This document shows, in pieces, positions 8,245 to 16,389 of a DNA stretch of 64,000 nucleotides. This stretch comes from Conyzicola lurida (lineage in GTDB: Bacteria; Actinomycetota; Actinomycetes; Actinomycetales; Microbacteriaceae). The position numbers and the translations under genes are program-made. Within the stretch, counting starts at the first letter, position 1. Every line of letters begins with the position of its first letter. Location: positions 1,116,001 through 1,180,000 of the forward strand of contig NZ_JACHMJ010000001.1 in assembly GCF_014204935.1 (NCBI RefSeq), given 5' to 3'. The notes beneath the pieces were generated by a model, which was not told the origin of the DNA, searched no databases, and worked only from the letters and a program-made list of their open reading frames with translations.

Positions 8245-9441
8245 ATGACTCTGACTGATCCAGCCGCGCCGGGCCAGGCGCCCCTCGAGGTGCGGCAGGC
8301 CGCCGCCGTCGTCACCGGTCCGGCCGCGAACGCGCCCGTGCGACGCAACAGCGGCCTCACCGCGCTCGGCATCGTCGGTATCGCGATCGCGGCACTTCTC
8401 GCCCTCGCCGTCGTCGCGTACCTCATCGCCGGCCTCGGCCCGGTGGCGTTCGGCGTCGGCGGCATCATGGCGCTCGTGCCGCTCGCGATCGTCTTCTTCG
8501 GCGTGCACTGGATCGACCGGTGGGAACCGGAGCCCCGCGGCATCCTCGTCTTCGCATTTCTCTGGGGCGCCGGCGCCTCGGTGGCTGTCGCCCTCATCGT
8601 GGGAGCCCAGCTGACCGGCGTGATCTCCGCGATCACCTCCGACGTCGGCGCGGGCGAGTTCCTCTCCGCCGTCGTGGAGGCTCCGCTGGTCGAGGAGGGC
8701 GCGAAGGCCCTCGGCCTGCTGCTCATCTTCCTGTTCGCCCGCAAACACTTCGACGGCCCGATCGACGGTCTCGTCTACGCGGCCTGGGTCGCCGGCGGCT
8801 TCGCGTTCACCGAGAACATCCTCTACTTCGGCGTGCAGCTGCTCACGGTCGGCACGCTGGACGGCGGACTCGCCGAGATCTTCCTCGCCCGCGGCCTGAT
8901 GTCGCCGTTCGCCCACGTGATGTTCACCGCCTGCACCGGTATCGCCCTCGGCTTCGCCGCGCGACGCACCAACGCCGTCGCCGCGGTCGGCGTATTGCTG
9001 CTCGGGCTCGTGCCGGCGGTGCTGCTGCACGCGTTCTGGAACGGTTCGCTGTACTTCGTCAGCGACTTCTACGCCTACTACGCGGTCGTGCAGTTCCCGC
9101 TGTTCGCCGGAGGGGTGCTCATCGTGCTGTTCCTGCGCCGCCAGGAAGCGGCACTCACCCACGAGCGGCTGAGCGAGTACGCCGCCGTCGGCTGGTTCAA
9201 CCGCGACGAGGTCAACTCGCTCGCCACGGGTGCCGGACGCCGCCGCGCGCAGTCCTGGGCCAACCGCCGCGGTCTCGGTGCGGTCATGCGCCGGTACACG
9301 CGCGACGCCACCCGGCTCGCGTTCACCCGGCAGCGCATCGTGACGGGCCGGGCGAGCATCGGTGCCGAGGCGGATGAAGCGGCTCTGCTGGCCGCGATCG
9401 TGGCATCCCGCGCGGCCCTCGTATCGTCGGCTCCGCGCTAG
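8245..9441 (+). CDS. PrsW-family intramembrane metalloprotease
   Basis: A 398-residue polytopic membrane protein of the PrsW/CPBP superfamily. The catalytic motifs are visible: EAPLVEEGAK (about residue 143), the block DGPIDGLVYA with GFAFTENILYF, and SPFAHVMFT with the second histidine region. In Bacillus, PrsW cleaves an anti-sigma factor; the substrate here is unknown. About eight transmembrane helices follow a Pro/Ala-rich cytoplasmic N terminus, and the C terminus is basic and cytoplasmic. TAAGGT lies 6 nt before the ATG, suggesting a leaderless transcript. The gene is convergent with the next one, 3 bp apart. Confidence 0.9.
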   Translation: MTLTDPAAPGQAPLEVRQAAAVVTGPAANAPVRRNSGLTALGIVGIAIAALLALAVVAYLIAGLGPVAFGVGGIMALVPLAIVFFGVHWIDRWEPEPRGILVFAFLWGAGASVAVALIVGAQLTGVISAITSDVGAGEFLSAVVEAPLVEEGAKALGLLLIFLFARKHFDGPIDGLVYAAWVAGGFAFTENILYFGVQLLTVGTLDGGLAEIFLARGLMSPFAHVMFTACTGIALGFAARRTNAVAAVGVLLLGLVPAVLLHAFWNGSLYFVSDFYAYYAVVQFPLFAGGVLIVLFLRRQEAALTHERLSEYAAVGWFNRDEVNSLATGAGRRRAQSWANRRGLGAVMRRYTRDATRLAFTRQRIVTGRASIGAEADEAALLAAIVASRAALVSSAPR

Positions 9442-9444
9442 GGG

Positions 9445-10536
9445 TCAGTTCAGCAGCCCGCTGACGACCGACCAGCCCCACAGCACGACGAAGACCGCGA
9501 CGACGAGGATCGCCACACCGGGGAACCTTGTTCGCAGCCGCCGACCCTGCGGCGCGACGACGAAGGCCGGGGTGCCCGCGGCGAACCGGTCGTTGACGTA
9601 GCCGCCCGAGGCGAAGCGGTCGTCGACGTACCCGTCGCTCTGGGCGAGGGTCTTCGCGCCCACCGTGTCGACGATGCGCAGCAGCCGCTGGTACGTCGCG
9701 GGGTCGGCGAGCGGGAACACCCGAGGCGAGTAGAGGAAGAACCAGTCGTCGACGATCTCGATGTCGAAGGCCGCCGCCTCGTCGATCAGCAGCGCCATCA
9801 GGTCGGGAGTGAAGACGTAGAGCGCGTCTCTCTCGTAGGCGCGAGGGCAGTACAGGGTGAAGTGCCGGTCGAAGTCGCCCTCGAGCGACAACACCTGGTC
9901 CTTCGCGAGGCTGCCGGGCAGCGTCGAGCCGAAGATGCCGTTGTTCGCACGGGCGTCGAGCACCATGTGCGGCAGGTTGCGGTCGAGCTTGAGCGCGAGG
10001 AAACCCCACGCGTGCCGCTGCTGGTTCTTGCCGCTGCCCGTGACGTAGTGGAAGTTGCCGAAGTCGAGGAAGCGCCCGGCCGCCGAGCGGAAGTGGTCGC
10101 GGGCCTCGCGCGCCCGGCCCCGGGTGAAGATCGCACCCGGGTAGGCGGGTGCGGCATCGCGCGGCGAGAAGACGAGCCCGTTGGCGGCGGCGAACCGGTC
10201 CATGCGCATCAGGCGCTCCCAGCGCCGGTTGCCGAACAGCGAGCGCAGGATGACTGCGACGGAGCCGCCGAGCACGAGCAGCACGGCGAGCGGCGCGACG
10301 ACCGTGACGAGGTCGCCGCCGCCGAGGGCCGAGTCGATCAGGATGCCGGCGAGCGAGAACAGCGACGACACGAGCACGAGCGCGACGACCGCGCCGATGA
10401 GCGCTCCCGATACGAGCTGGGCGACGCTGAACGCGCCCCAGTTGCTGCCGCGCGAGCGTGCGGCCGTGCGGAACGCCCGGATCTCCGGGCCCGTCACCGC
10501 ACCGAGCAAGGGCGTGTAATCAATCGTTCTCGACAT
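9445..10536 (-). CDS. Membrane protein of unknown function
   Basis: A 363-residue protein I cannot assign to a named family. Two membrane helices lie at about residues 40-65 and 78-98, and one more at the C terminus (VAILVVAVFVVLWGWSV). Between them is a long soluble domain with the segments FGNRRWERLMRMD, HAWGFLALKLDRNLPHMVLD and FTLYCPRAYERDALYVF. A short internal duplication stands out: YVDDRFASGG is followed at once by YVNDRFAAGT. A single-gene unit is likely. Homologues appear to occur as hypothetical proteins in related actinobacteria, but this is recall rather than a search. Confidence 0.75.
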   Translation of the reverse strand: MSRTIDYTPLLGAVTGPEIRAFRTAARSRGSNWGAFSVAQLVSGALIGAVVALVLVSSLFSLAGILIDSALGGGDLVTVVAPLAVLLVLGGSVAVILRSLFGNRRWERLMRMDRFAAANGLVFSPRDAAPAYPGAIFTRGRAREARDHFRSAAGRFLDFGNFHYVTGSGKNQQRHAWGFLALKLDRNLPHMVLDARANNGIFGSTLPGSLAKDQVLSLEGDFDRHFTLYCPRAYERDALYVFTPDLMALLIDEAAAFDIEIVDDWFFLYSPRVFPLADPATYQRLLRIVDTVGAKTLAQSDGYVDDRFASGGYVNDRFAAGTPAFVVAPQGRRLRTRFPGVAILVVAVFVVLWGWSVVSGLLN

Positions 10537-10579
10537 GGCCTCAGCTTGGCACGGTCGGGACGGAACCGGGCCGTTAAAG

Positions 10580-10632
10580 ACTCATCGCCCAGTGGCGCGG
10601 CAATGCCTGCGGCTCTTTTCTGGGCGATGAGT
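10580..10632 (-). terminator. Long-loop inverted repeat downstream of the SipW operon
   Basis: A perfect 13-bp inverted repeat, ACTCATCGCCCAG at 10580-10592 and its complement at 10620-10632, is separated by a 27-nt spacer that contains its own small GGCAATGCC hairpin. It sits about 60 bp after the last gene of the minus-strand SipW operon. On the minus strand it is followed by TCTTTAA, so a transcription terminator is the simplest reading. The exact arms and long loop could also mark a small mobile or regulatory element. Confidence 0.5.
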
Positions 10633-10690
10633 TGTTCTGGCTAATATCGTGGCCCTGCCGCGGGCAAAAGGCAAGCAATTTCTGCCGAGG

Positions 10691-11203
10691 TTACGGGTTC
10701 GCCTCGGTGGCGCAGGTGTAGCTGACGATGATGCCGGCCACACCGAGGCTCACCGTGACGCGCAGCCTCTGCGTCGAGACGGGCGACGACCACGCGATGG
10801 CTCCGCTGCTGGTGGTGTAGTTGGCGACGACGGTGACGAGGAAGGTGCCGCCGATGGTCAGCAGTACCCCGCCGAGGGAATAGGTAGTGCCCGTGACAGT
10901 GGTCGAATTAGTCAGACTGCCGGATGTCGCGGTGAGGGTGTAACTGTCGGGGGACGGTCCCGTGCCGGTGAGTGCCGGTGCCGTCCAGCGGATCGGCACC
11001 GAAGTCACGAGGGTGCCGCTCGCGGTGTCGCAGGTGATCGAGGTCACCGGGTTGAGCTTCACCGTCGACAGTGTCGTCGTCGCATAGCCGTCGGTGCGCC
11101 ACGAGGCGACGGTCGGCTCGACCCGGGCCGCGGTGACGGAGACGGCGAGCAGCCCGCCGACGGCGAGAGTCGCCGCGGCCAGTCGCAGCAGCCGGCTATT
11201 CAT
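10691..11203 (-). CDS. Small exported protein with SipW-like N-terminal motif
   Basis: A 170-residue secreted protein. A signal peptide (residues 1-25, LLRLAAATLAVGGLLAVSV core) is followed by ASWRTDGYATTTLST. This resembles the ASWNDSEYATTTLST motif of the SipW-type substrates encoded upstream in the same operon. The mature part is Thr/Ser/Val-rich and predicted to be all-beta, with two cysteines (ITCDTAS and SYTCATE) placed for a disulfide. Its start ATG lies inside the end of the signal-peptidase gene (8-bp overlap), so it is the last gene of the operon. The function is unknown; a surface fibre or pilin-like role is an inference. Confidence 0.75.
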   Translation of the reverse strand: MNSRLLRLAAATLAVGGLLAVSVTAARVEPTVASWRTDGYATTTLSTVKLNPVTSITCDTASGTLVTSVPIRWTAPALTGTGPSPDSYTLTATSGSLTNSTTVTGTTYSLGGVLLTIGGTFLVTVVANYTTSSGAIAWSSPVSTQRLRVTVSLGVAGIIVSYTCATEANP

Positions 11204-12500
11204 CGTCGCGCCGCCCGATCAGCCGCGTGAGCTGGGCGATTCCGGCCAGCGCGAGCCCGGCGAGCACCGCCGCGACCGCGAGGGCGAGCGCGGGCACCTG
11301 CGTGATGCCGCCCGTCGAGGCGAGGAAGCCCTGGCTGGCGCTGTCGGCGGTCATCGACCCGTCGCCCAGCTCGCCGCTGCCGCCCCAGGCGTGGATCGCG
11401 ATGGTGGCGTCCATGCCGGGGCGGGCCGCTTCGGGCAGGCTGACCGCGACCTGCAACCAGACCTTGTCGGTCGAGTACATCGACCCGATCTCGCGCGATC
11501 CGTTCACGTTGGTCGGCACGGTGGCCGCGGCGAGGTCCTGCTGCGGCAGCCAGACCGTGTCGCCCGTCCCGCAGACGCCGGCCACCCACGCCTCGGCGCA
11601 CTCCCGGATCTCCACGTCGAGCGTGCCCGGCTTGGACAGGGTGCCCTCGGCCGAGATGCCGAGCCGCACGATGCCCGGTTCGGGGGCGCGCACCGAGACG
11701 CCGACCTGCCAGGGCACCGGGCGTCCCGGCGTGAGGCTCCCCATCGCCTCGTCGTCGGCGAGCGACTCGAGGGTGAGGTACCTGCTGTGGACGACCGACC
11801 ACTCGGGAGCGTCGGCGTGCGCGGGCGGCGCGGACGTGACCGAGGGGACGACCACCAGGGCGACCGCCACCGCCGCCGCGCCGCCGGTGGCGCGGTGACG
11901 CCGACGTTTCTCTGCGCGCGGCCAGAACGCCCAGGTCACGAGCAGCGCGGCGCCCAGGGTGATGCCGCCGAGCACCAGCGGATGAGAGAGCGCGATGATC
12001 ACCGCCGCGAGCCCGGGCACCGAGTAGACCACCGTGCGCACGGAGTCGACGATGTAGGGGGCCGGGTCGTCGGCGGTGTTGGCGTCGCCGCGCATCGTGA
12101 TGCTCGTCTGCCCGTCCGTCGTGGTGGAGACGGCGACTACGCGGTGGGTGATCGGCAGCTGGTCCTCGCGGTCGACCGTCACGATGTCGCCGACGCGCAC
12201 CTCGGTCGCGGGGATCTCGCGCACGACGGCGAGCGATCCCGCCGGGATGGTGGGGCTCATCGACCCCGTCTTGAACATGATCAGGGTGATGTCGAACACC
12301 GTCGCCATGATGACCGCGATGATGCAGACCACCCCGCCGAGGGCGGCGACCGTGAGCAGCAGGTCGACGGCCCGCATCGACACGCTCCGGGGTTCCGGGC
12401 GGTCGTCGACGCGCCGCCCCTCGGGATGCCGCGACCCCGCGCCGCGCCCCTCGGGACGCGCGTGCGCCGGCGACCGGTTCTCCCGGGTGGCGAGGGTCAT
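11196..12500 (-). CDS. SipW-type signal peptidase I fused to an LASTG-anchored ectodomain
   Basis: A 434-residue fusion. Residues 43-70 form a membrane anchor. The peptidase domain has the serine motif TGSMSPTIP (S80), ITHRVV with histidine 119 in place of the lysine general base, and RGDAN (138-141). This is the archaeal/ER/SipW type, which in Bacillus matures TasA-like proteins. A second membrane region spans about 160-195. Residues 200-229 then look like a complete second signal peptide ending AHA. An ectodomain of about 160 residues with two cysteines ends in LASTG (393-397), a hydrophobic helix and RR, a class-E sortase-type signal. ATG 12500 overlaps the upstream stop (ATGA). Confidence 0.88.
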   Translation of the reverse strand: MTLATRENRSPAHARPEGRGAGSRHPEGRRVDDRPEPRSVSMRAVDLLLTVAALGGVVCIIAVIMATVFDITLIMFKTGSMSPTIPAGSLAVVREIPATEVRVGDIVTVDREDQLPITHRVVAVSTTTDGQTSITMRGDANTADDPAPYIVDSVRTVVYSVPGLAAVIIALSHPLVLGGITLGAALLVTWAFWPRAEKRRRHRATGGAAAVAVALVVVPSVTSAPPAHADAPEWSVVHSRYLTLESLADDEAMGSLTPGRPVPWQVGVSVRAPEPGIVRLGISAEGTLSKPGTLDVEIRECAEAWVAGVCGTGDTVWLPQQDLAAATVPTNVNGSREIGSMYSTDKVWLQVAVSLPEAARPGMDATIAIHAWGGSGELGDGSMTADSASQGFLASTGGITQVPALALAVAAVLAGLALAGIAQLTRLIGRRDDE

Positions 12501-13138
12501 GACGAGGTCGCCACGAAGCGCCAGGTGGCGGTCGACACCTGGTTCTGCACGCCGATGGGAGCGGTGTCGAGCAGCGTCATCTCGAAGCACAGCCCGGTCG
12601 CGGCGCTCGGCAGCGTCGGGGTCGCCGCGGGCAGCGAGATCGTCACGCCCGCCTCCTGGCCGGCGGTGAGCGCGCGCTTCGTGGTGCCGTTGCCGACGAC
12701 CCAGACCGGCGACGTCGTGAAGGCGGCCGCGTTGCAGGTCGCCGTCGTATTGACGACCCGGTAGACGAAGTACGGGCTCAGGGTCGCGGTATTGGCCCCG
12801 CCGAGCACCGGTGCCGGCACGCTGAGCGTCCCCGGGATCGACTTCGCCTTGGTCCGGGTCAGGATATTCCAGTACTGCACGTCGCCCGGGGCGAACACGG
12901 CGCCGCTGAAGGTCACCGAGGGCCCGGGGGAGACCGCGTTGTCGGCGTAAGCCGCGCCGTTCACGCTCGACTCGGTATTGAACACCGAGGTCGAGAGCGT
13001 GGTCGTGGCGTATTCCGAGTCATTCCAACTCGCGAGAGTCATCACGGCACCCAGTCCCAGTACGAGGCCACCGGAGAGCAGCGCTCGCAGGCGCAGGAAC
13101 GGAAGCCTCCTGCGCCGGCGAGTTGCGTCGCCAGCCAT
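12497..13138 (-). CDS. SipW-dependent-type exported protein 2
   Basis: A 213-residue secreted protein. A basic N terminus (RRRRRLPFLRLR) and hydrophobic core (LLSGGLVLGLGAVMTLA) are followed by SWNDSEYATTTLSTSVF, the signature of SipW-dependent signal peptides of the TasA/camelysin type. The mature part is a beta-rich domain. Paired cysteines in ATCNAA and GLCFEM match those of the preceding operon protein, and the C-terminal STATWRFVATSS matches that paralogue's ATATWQFLATSQ. It is therefore a paralogue of gene 13148-13795. Its stop overlaps the signal-peptidase start, so substrate and enzyme are translationally coupled. Confidence 0.87.
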   Translation of the reverse strand: MAGDATRRRRRLPFLRLRALLSGGLVLGLGAVMTLASWNDSEYATTTLSTSVFNTESSVNGAAYADNAVSPGPSVTFSGAVFAPGDVQYWNILTRTKAKSIPGTLSVPAPVLGGANTATLSPYFVYRVVNTTATCNAAAFTTSPVWVVGNGTTKRALTAGQEAGVTISLPAATPTLPSAATGLCFEMTLLDTAPIGVQNQVSTATWRFVATSS

Positions 13139-13147
13139 GATCGGCGG

Positions 13148-13795
13148 CTACTGCGACGTCGCGAGGAACTGCCAGGTGGCCGTCGCCGATGCCGACTGGG
13201 TCATCACGGCGTTCGCGGTCACCTTGAAGCAGAGGTGCGTGGCGGTTCCGGCCGCTCCACCTGTGCCGATCGGCAGGGTGAAGGTGGTGCTGCCGGGCAC
13301 GGTGCCGAGGGCGGTGGCGGCCGGGATCAGCGCGGTGCCCGTGGTCGCCGCCGTGCAGGTGGCCGTCGTGCCGGTGTCGAGCACCGTGTAGGTGAAGTTG
13401 CTCAGCGCGCCGGTGTTGGCTCCGGCCGGCGCCGAGATGGTGACGCTCGCGGGGGCGGTGCTCGGGGCGGTGAGGCGCACCGCGAACGGGGCCGCCGACA
13501 CGTCGCCCGGGGTCATGCCCGCCGTGTACACGGTGAACGGCAGCGTCGCCGCGGTACCGAGGGTGGCGTGGTCGCTGAAGGTCGTGCCGTCGGTGCTGCC
13601 GACCATGTCGAAGGCGCCGGTGGTGAACGTGCCGGTCGCGAACTCCGAGTCGTTCCACGCCGCCAGGGTCATCGCGGCGCCGACGCCGAGGACGAGGCCG
13701 CCGGCGAGCAGGGCTTTCACCCGTCGTCCGCGCGAGCCGCGCGGGATGGCCGGCGCGGGCGCCGGGGCAGAGGTCGTAGCGGTGCTGAGCGTCAT
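13148..13795 (-). CDS. SipW-dependent-type exported protein 1
   Basis: A 215-residue secreted protein and the first gene of the operon. ATG 13795 is preceded by AGGGGGATCCC, a good ribosome-binding site. A Pro/Ala/Thr-rich cytoplasmic leader and RGRRVK precede the hydrophobic core (LLAGGLVLGVGAAMTLA) and the motif AWNDSEFATGTFTTGAF typical of SipW-processed exported proteins. The mature domain is Ala/Thr-rich and beta-predicted, with two conserved cysteines (ATCTAA, HLCFKV) and the ending ATATWQFLATSQ. By analogy with TasA it could form extracellular fibres, which the sequence alone does not prove. Confidence 0.88.
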   Translation of the reverse strand: MTLSTATTSAPAPAPAIPRGSRGRRVKALLAGGLVLGVGAAMTLAAWNDSEFATGTFTTGAFDMVGSTDGTTFSDHATLGTAATLPFTVYTAGMTPGDVSAAPFAVRLTAPSTAPASVTISAPAGANTGALSNFTYTVLDTGTTATCTAATTGTALIPAATALGTVPGSTTFTLPIGTGGAAGTATHLCFKVTANAVMTQSASATATWQFLATSQ

Positions 13796-14002
13796 GGGAT
13801 CCCCCTAGTAATGGCCCCCGTGCTGGACGTCACGGCGGTCGCTCCAGACAAGTTATCCGCGGGCCCCGCGGCGGGTAACCGGGAGGGATACTGAAAAACT
13901 ACCCACGCACTACGGATGTCGAGGCCCGCGGCGACCGCGCGGTGGAAACGGAGCGCCCGCAAACGACGTAGGCTGGATACCCTGATTTCGAGGGGTGTGG
14001 AC

Positions 14003-16240
14003 GTGGCTTCAGCCGATCTGACAAGCGAGCGCGAGTACGTAGCGGCCCTCTATGCGAGGCTCGACGAACTGCGCGACGACGCGAAAAACCAGCTCGAGAC
14101 TGTGCGTCGCACCAACCAGGGCGGCACCCATCAGAACCGGTCGGAGCGCGACGCCTTCGCCCGCATCTACGAGGACCGGGTGAGCCAGCTCACCGAGATC
14201 GACGAGCGCCTGGCGTTCGGCCGCCTCGACCTCGTGCCCGTCGACGACGAGCCGACGCTGCGCTACATCGGCCGCATCGGCCTGCGCGACGAGAATCTCC
14301 AGCCGATCCTCCTCGACTGGCGGGTGCCCCAGGCCCGCGCCTTCTACCAGGCCACCGCCGCGACCCCGCTCGGCGCCCGCGCCCGCCGCCACATCACCAG
14401 CAAGGGCCGCGAGGTCGTGCGCGTCGACGACGAGATCTTCGACCAGTCGATGCTCGAGGGCGACACCAGCAACCTGCAGGGCGAGGCGGCGCTGCTCGCC
14501 ACCCTGACCGCGCAGCGCACCGGCCGCATGGGCGACATCGTCGCGACCATCCAGGCCGAGCAGGACCGCATCATCCGCTCCGAGCTGCGCGGCGTGCTGG
14601 TCGTGCAGGGCGGTCCGGGAACCGGCAAGACCGCGGTGGCCCTGCACCGGGCCGCGTACCTGCTCTATTCCTACCGCGACCGGCTCGCGACATCCGGTGT
14701 TCTCATCGTCGGCCCCAGCCGGTCGTTCCTGCAGTACATCGAGGCGGTGCTGCCGTCCCTCGGCGAGACCGGGGTGGTGCTGTCGAGCGTCGGCCAGCTG
14801 TACCCGGGGGTCGACACCGCCATCGACGATGCCGAGGATGTCGCCGTCGTGAAGGGCTCCATCGAGATGGCCGCGCTGCTGGCGCGCGCCGTCAAGTCGC
14901 GCCAGGTCGTACCGCGCGAGCAGCAGACGCTCGAGATCAACGGCGAGTACCTCACGGTGGAGCCGCAGCTGATCCAGAACGCGATGCACCGCGCGTGGGA
15001 GACCCGCAAGCCCCACAACGTCGCCCGTGCCACCTTCAACAAGGCGGCGATCAAGGCGCTCAGCGTGCAGCTCGCCGCCCAGCTGCGCGACCACGGCAAC
15101 ACGATCGAGGACAGCGACCAGGCCTGGCTGCGCGAGGACATCCGCACCGCCGAGGACGTGAAGGTCGCACTGAACACCGCGTGGATCCCGCTCACACCGC
15201 AGAAGCTGCTGCAGGACATCTACGCTCGCCCGCAGTGGCTCGCCACCCTCACCCCCGGCTGGACCGACGCCCAGCGCGCGCTGCTGCGCCGCGACCGCGA
15301 CGCGCCGTTCACGGTGAGCGACGTGCCGCTGCTCGACGAGGCCGCCGAGCTGCTCGGCGCCGTCAGCGGCGGGGGAGACGCGGAGAAGCGCGAGCGCAAA
15401 CAGCAGCGCAAGCGCGATATCGAGAACGCCGAGCAGGCGATCCGCAACATGGGCGTCGAGGGCGTCGTGCACGCCGAAGACCTCGCCGACGGCTTCGAGG
15501 CCGCGGTGGAGCGCGGGTCGACGGCCGACCTCGCGGCATCCGACCGCACCTGGGCGTACGGGCACATCGTCGTCGACGAGGCGCAGGAGCTCTCTCCCAT
15601 GCAGTGGCGGGTGCTGATCCGGCGCAACCCGCAGAAGTCGTTCACGATCGTCGGCGACGTCGCGCAGGCGAGCGCCGCCGCCGCGTCGTCGAGCTGGGCC
15701 GACGCCCTCCAGCCGCTCATCGGCGACGACTGGCGTCTCGAAGAACTCACCGTCAACTACCGCACGCCGGCCCAGATCGCCGAGACGGCCGAGTCGATGG
15801 CCATCGCCCACGGGTTGTCGATCACCCGCTCGCGCTCGGTGCGGTCGAGCGAATGGCCGGTGGCCGTGGTGCAGACCACCGACACCCTGGCGGCGGTGGA
15901 GGACACCGTCGCGGCCGACCGCGCGATCGACTCGCTCGGCACGATCGCGGTCATCGCGAGCGAGTCGCGCGTCGCCGCGATCACCGAACGCCTGAGCGCC
16001 CGGTTCGGCGCCGACGTCGGCCGGGGCGCGGCCGGTCTCTCCCGGGCCGTCGCCGTGCTCACGCCGCAGGAGTCGAAGGGGCTCGAGTTCGACGCCGCGA
16101 TCGTCGTCGAGCCGCAGACGGTGATCGACGAGATCGCCCGTGGCGCGGCCGCCCTGTACGTCGCGATGACCCGGCCCACGCAGCGGTTGCACCTCGTGAC
16201 CAGCACCCCGTTGCCGGCCGGAATCGACCTCCCGGCCTGA
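14003..16240 (+). CDS. HelD-type RNA polymerase-associated helicase (UvrD/Rep superfamily)
   Basis: A 745-residue SF1 ATPase of the HelD family, which frees stalled RNA polymerase from DNA. It has an N-terminal coiled-coil arm (about residues 1-90), the Walker A GGPGTGKTAVALHRA near residue 203, Walker B VVDEAQELSPMQW, the motif NYRTPAQIAE, and a late helicase motif near VAMTRPTQRLHLV. Some actinobacterial relatives (HelR) confer rifampicin tolerance; whether this one does is unknown. GTG 14003 is chosen because GAGGGG lies 7 nt upstream; a TAGGCT -10 box at 13969-13974 would give a short leader. Earlier in-frame starts encode an Arg-rich stretch without homology. Confidence 0.92.
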   Translation: MASADLTSEREYVAALYARLDELRDDAKNQLETVRRTNQGGTHQNRSERDAFARIYEDRVSQLTEIDERLAFGRLDLVPVDDEPTLRYIGRIGLRDENLQPILLDWRVPQARAFYQATAATPLGARARRHITSKGREVVRVDDEIFDQSMLEGDTSNLQGEAALLATLTAQRTGRMGDIVATIQAEQDRIIRSELRGVLVVQGGPGTGKTAVALHRAAYLLYSYRDRLATSGVLIVGPSRSFLQYIEAVLPSLGETGVVLSSVGQLYPGVDTAIDDAEDVAVVKGSIEMAALLARAVKSRQVVPREQQTLEINGEYLTVEPQLIQNAMHRAWETRKPHNVARATFNKAAIKALSVQLAAQLRDHGNTIEDSDQAWLREDIRTAEDVKVALNTAWIPLTPQKLLQDIYARPQWLATLTPGWTDAQRALLRRDRDAPFTVSDVPLLDEAAELLGAVSGGGDAEKRERKQQRKRDIENAEQAIRNMGVEGVVHAEDLADGFEAAVERGSTADLAASDRTWAYGHIVVDEAQELSPMQWRVLIRRNPQKSFTIVGDVAQASAAAASSSWADALQPLIGDDWRLEELTVNYRTPAQIAETAESMAIAHGLSITRSRSVRSSEWPVAVVQTTDTLAAVEDTVAADRAIDSLGTIAVIASESRVAAITERLSARFGADVGRGAAGLSRAVAVLTPQESKGLEFDAAIVVEPQTVIDEIARGAAALYVAMTRPTQRLHLVTSTPLPAGIDLPA

Positions 16241-16389
16241 TCTGCGGCCGCGGCATCCGGCTTTCATTCCGTAACAGTTTTTCATTTATTCACCTCCGAT
16301 CTGGGGGTAGTGCGCGTCCGCGAAGCACGGGAGAGTAGAAAAAGACGGATGACGGTGGCGGGGCCGCTCGCTCGCGGATGAGGACGAAC

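Noticed and set aside
14009-16285. A 758-codon minus-strand frame opposite the HelD gene
   Set aside because: HelD has intact Walker and helicase motifs; the opposite strand has none.
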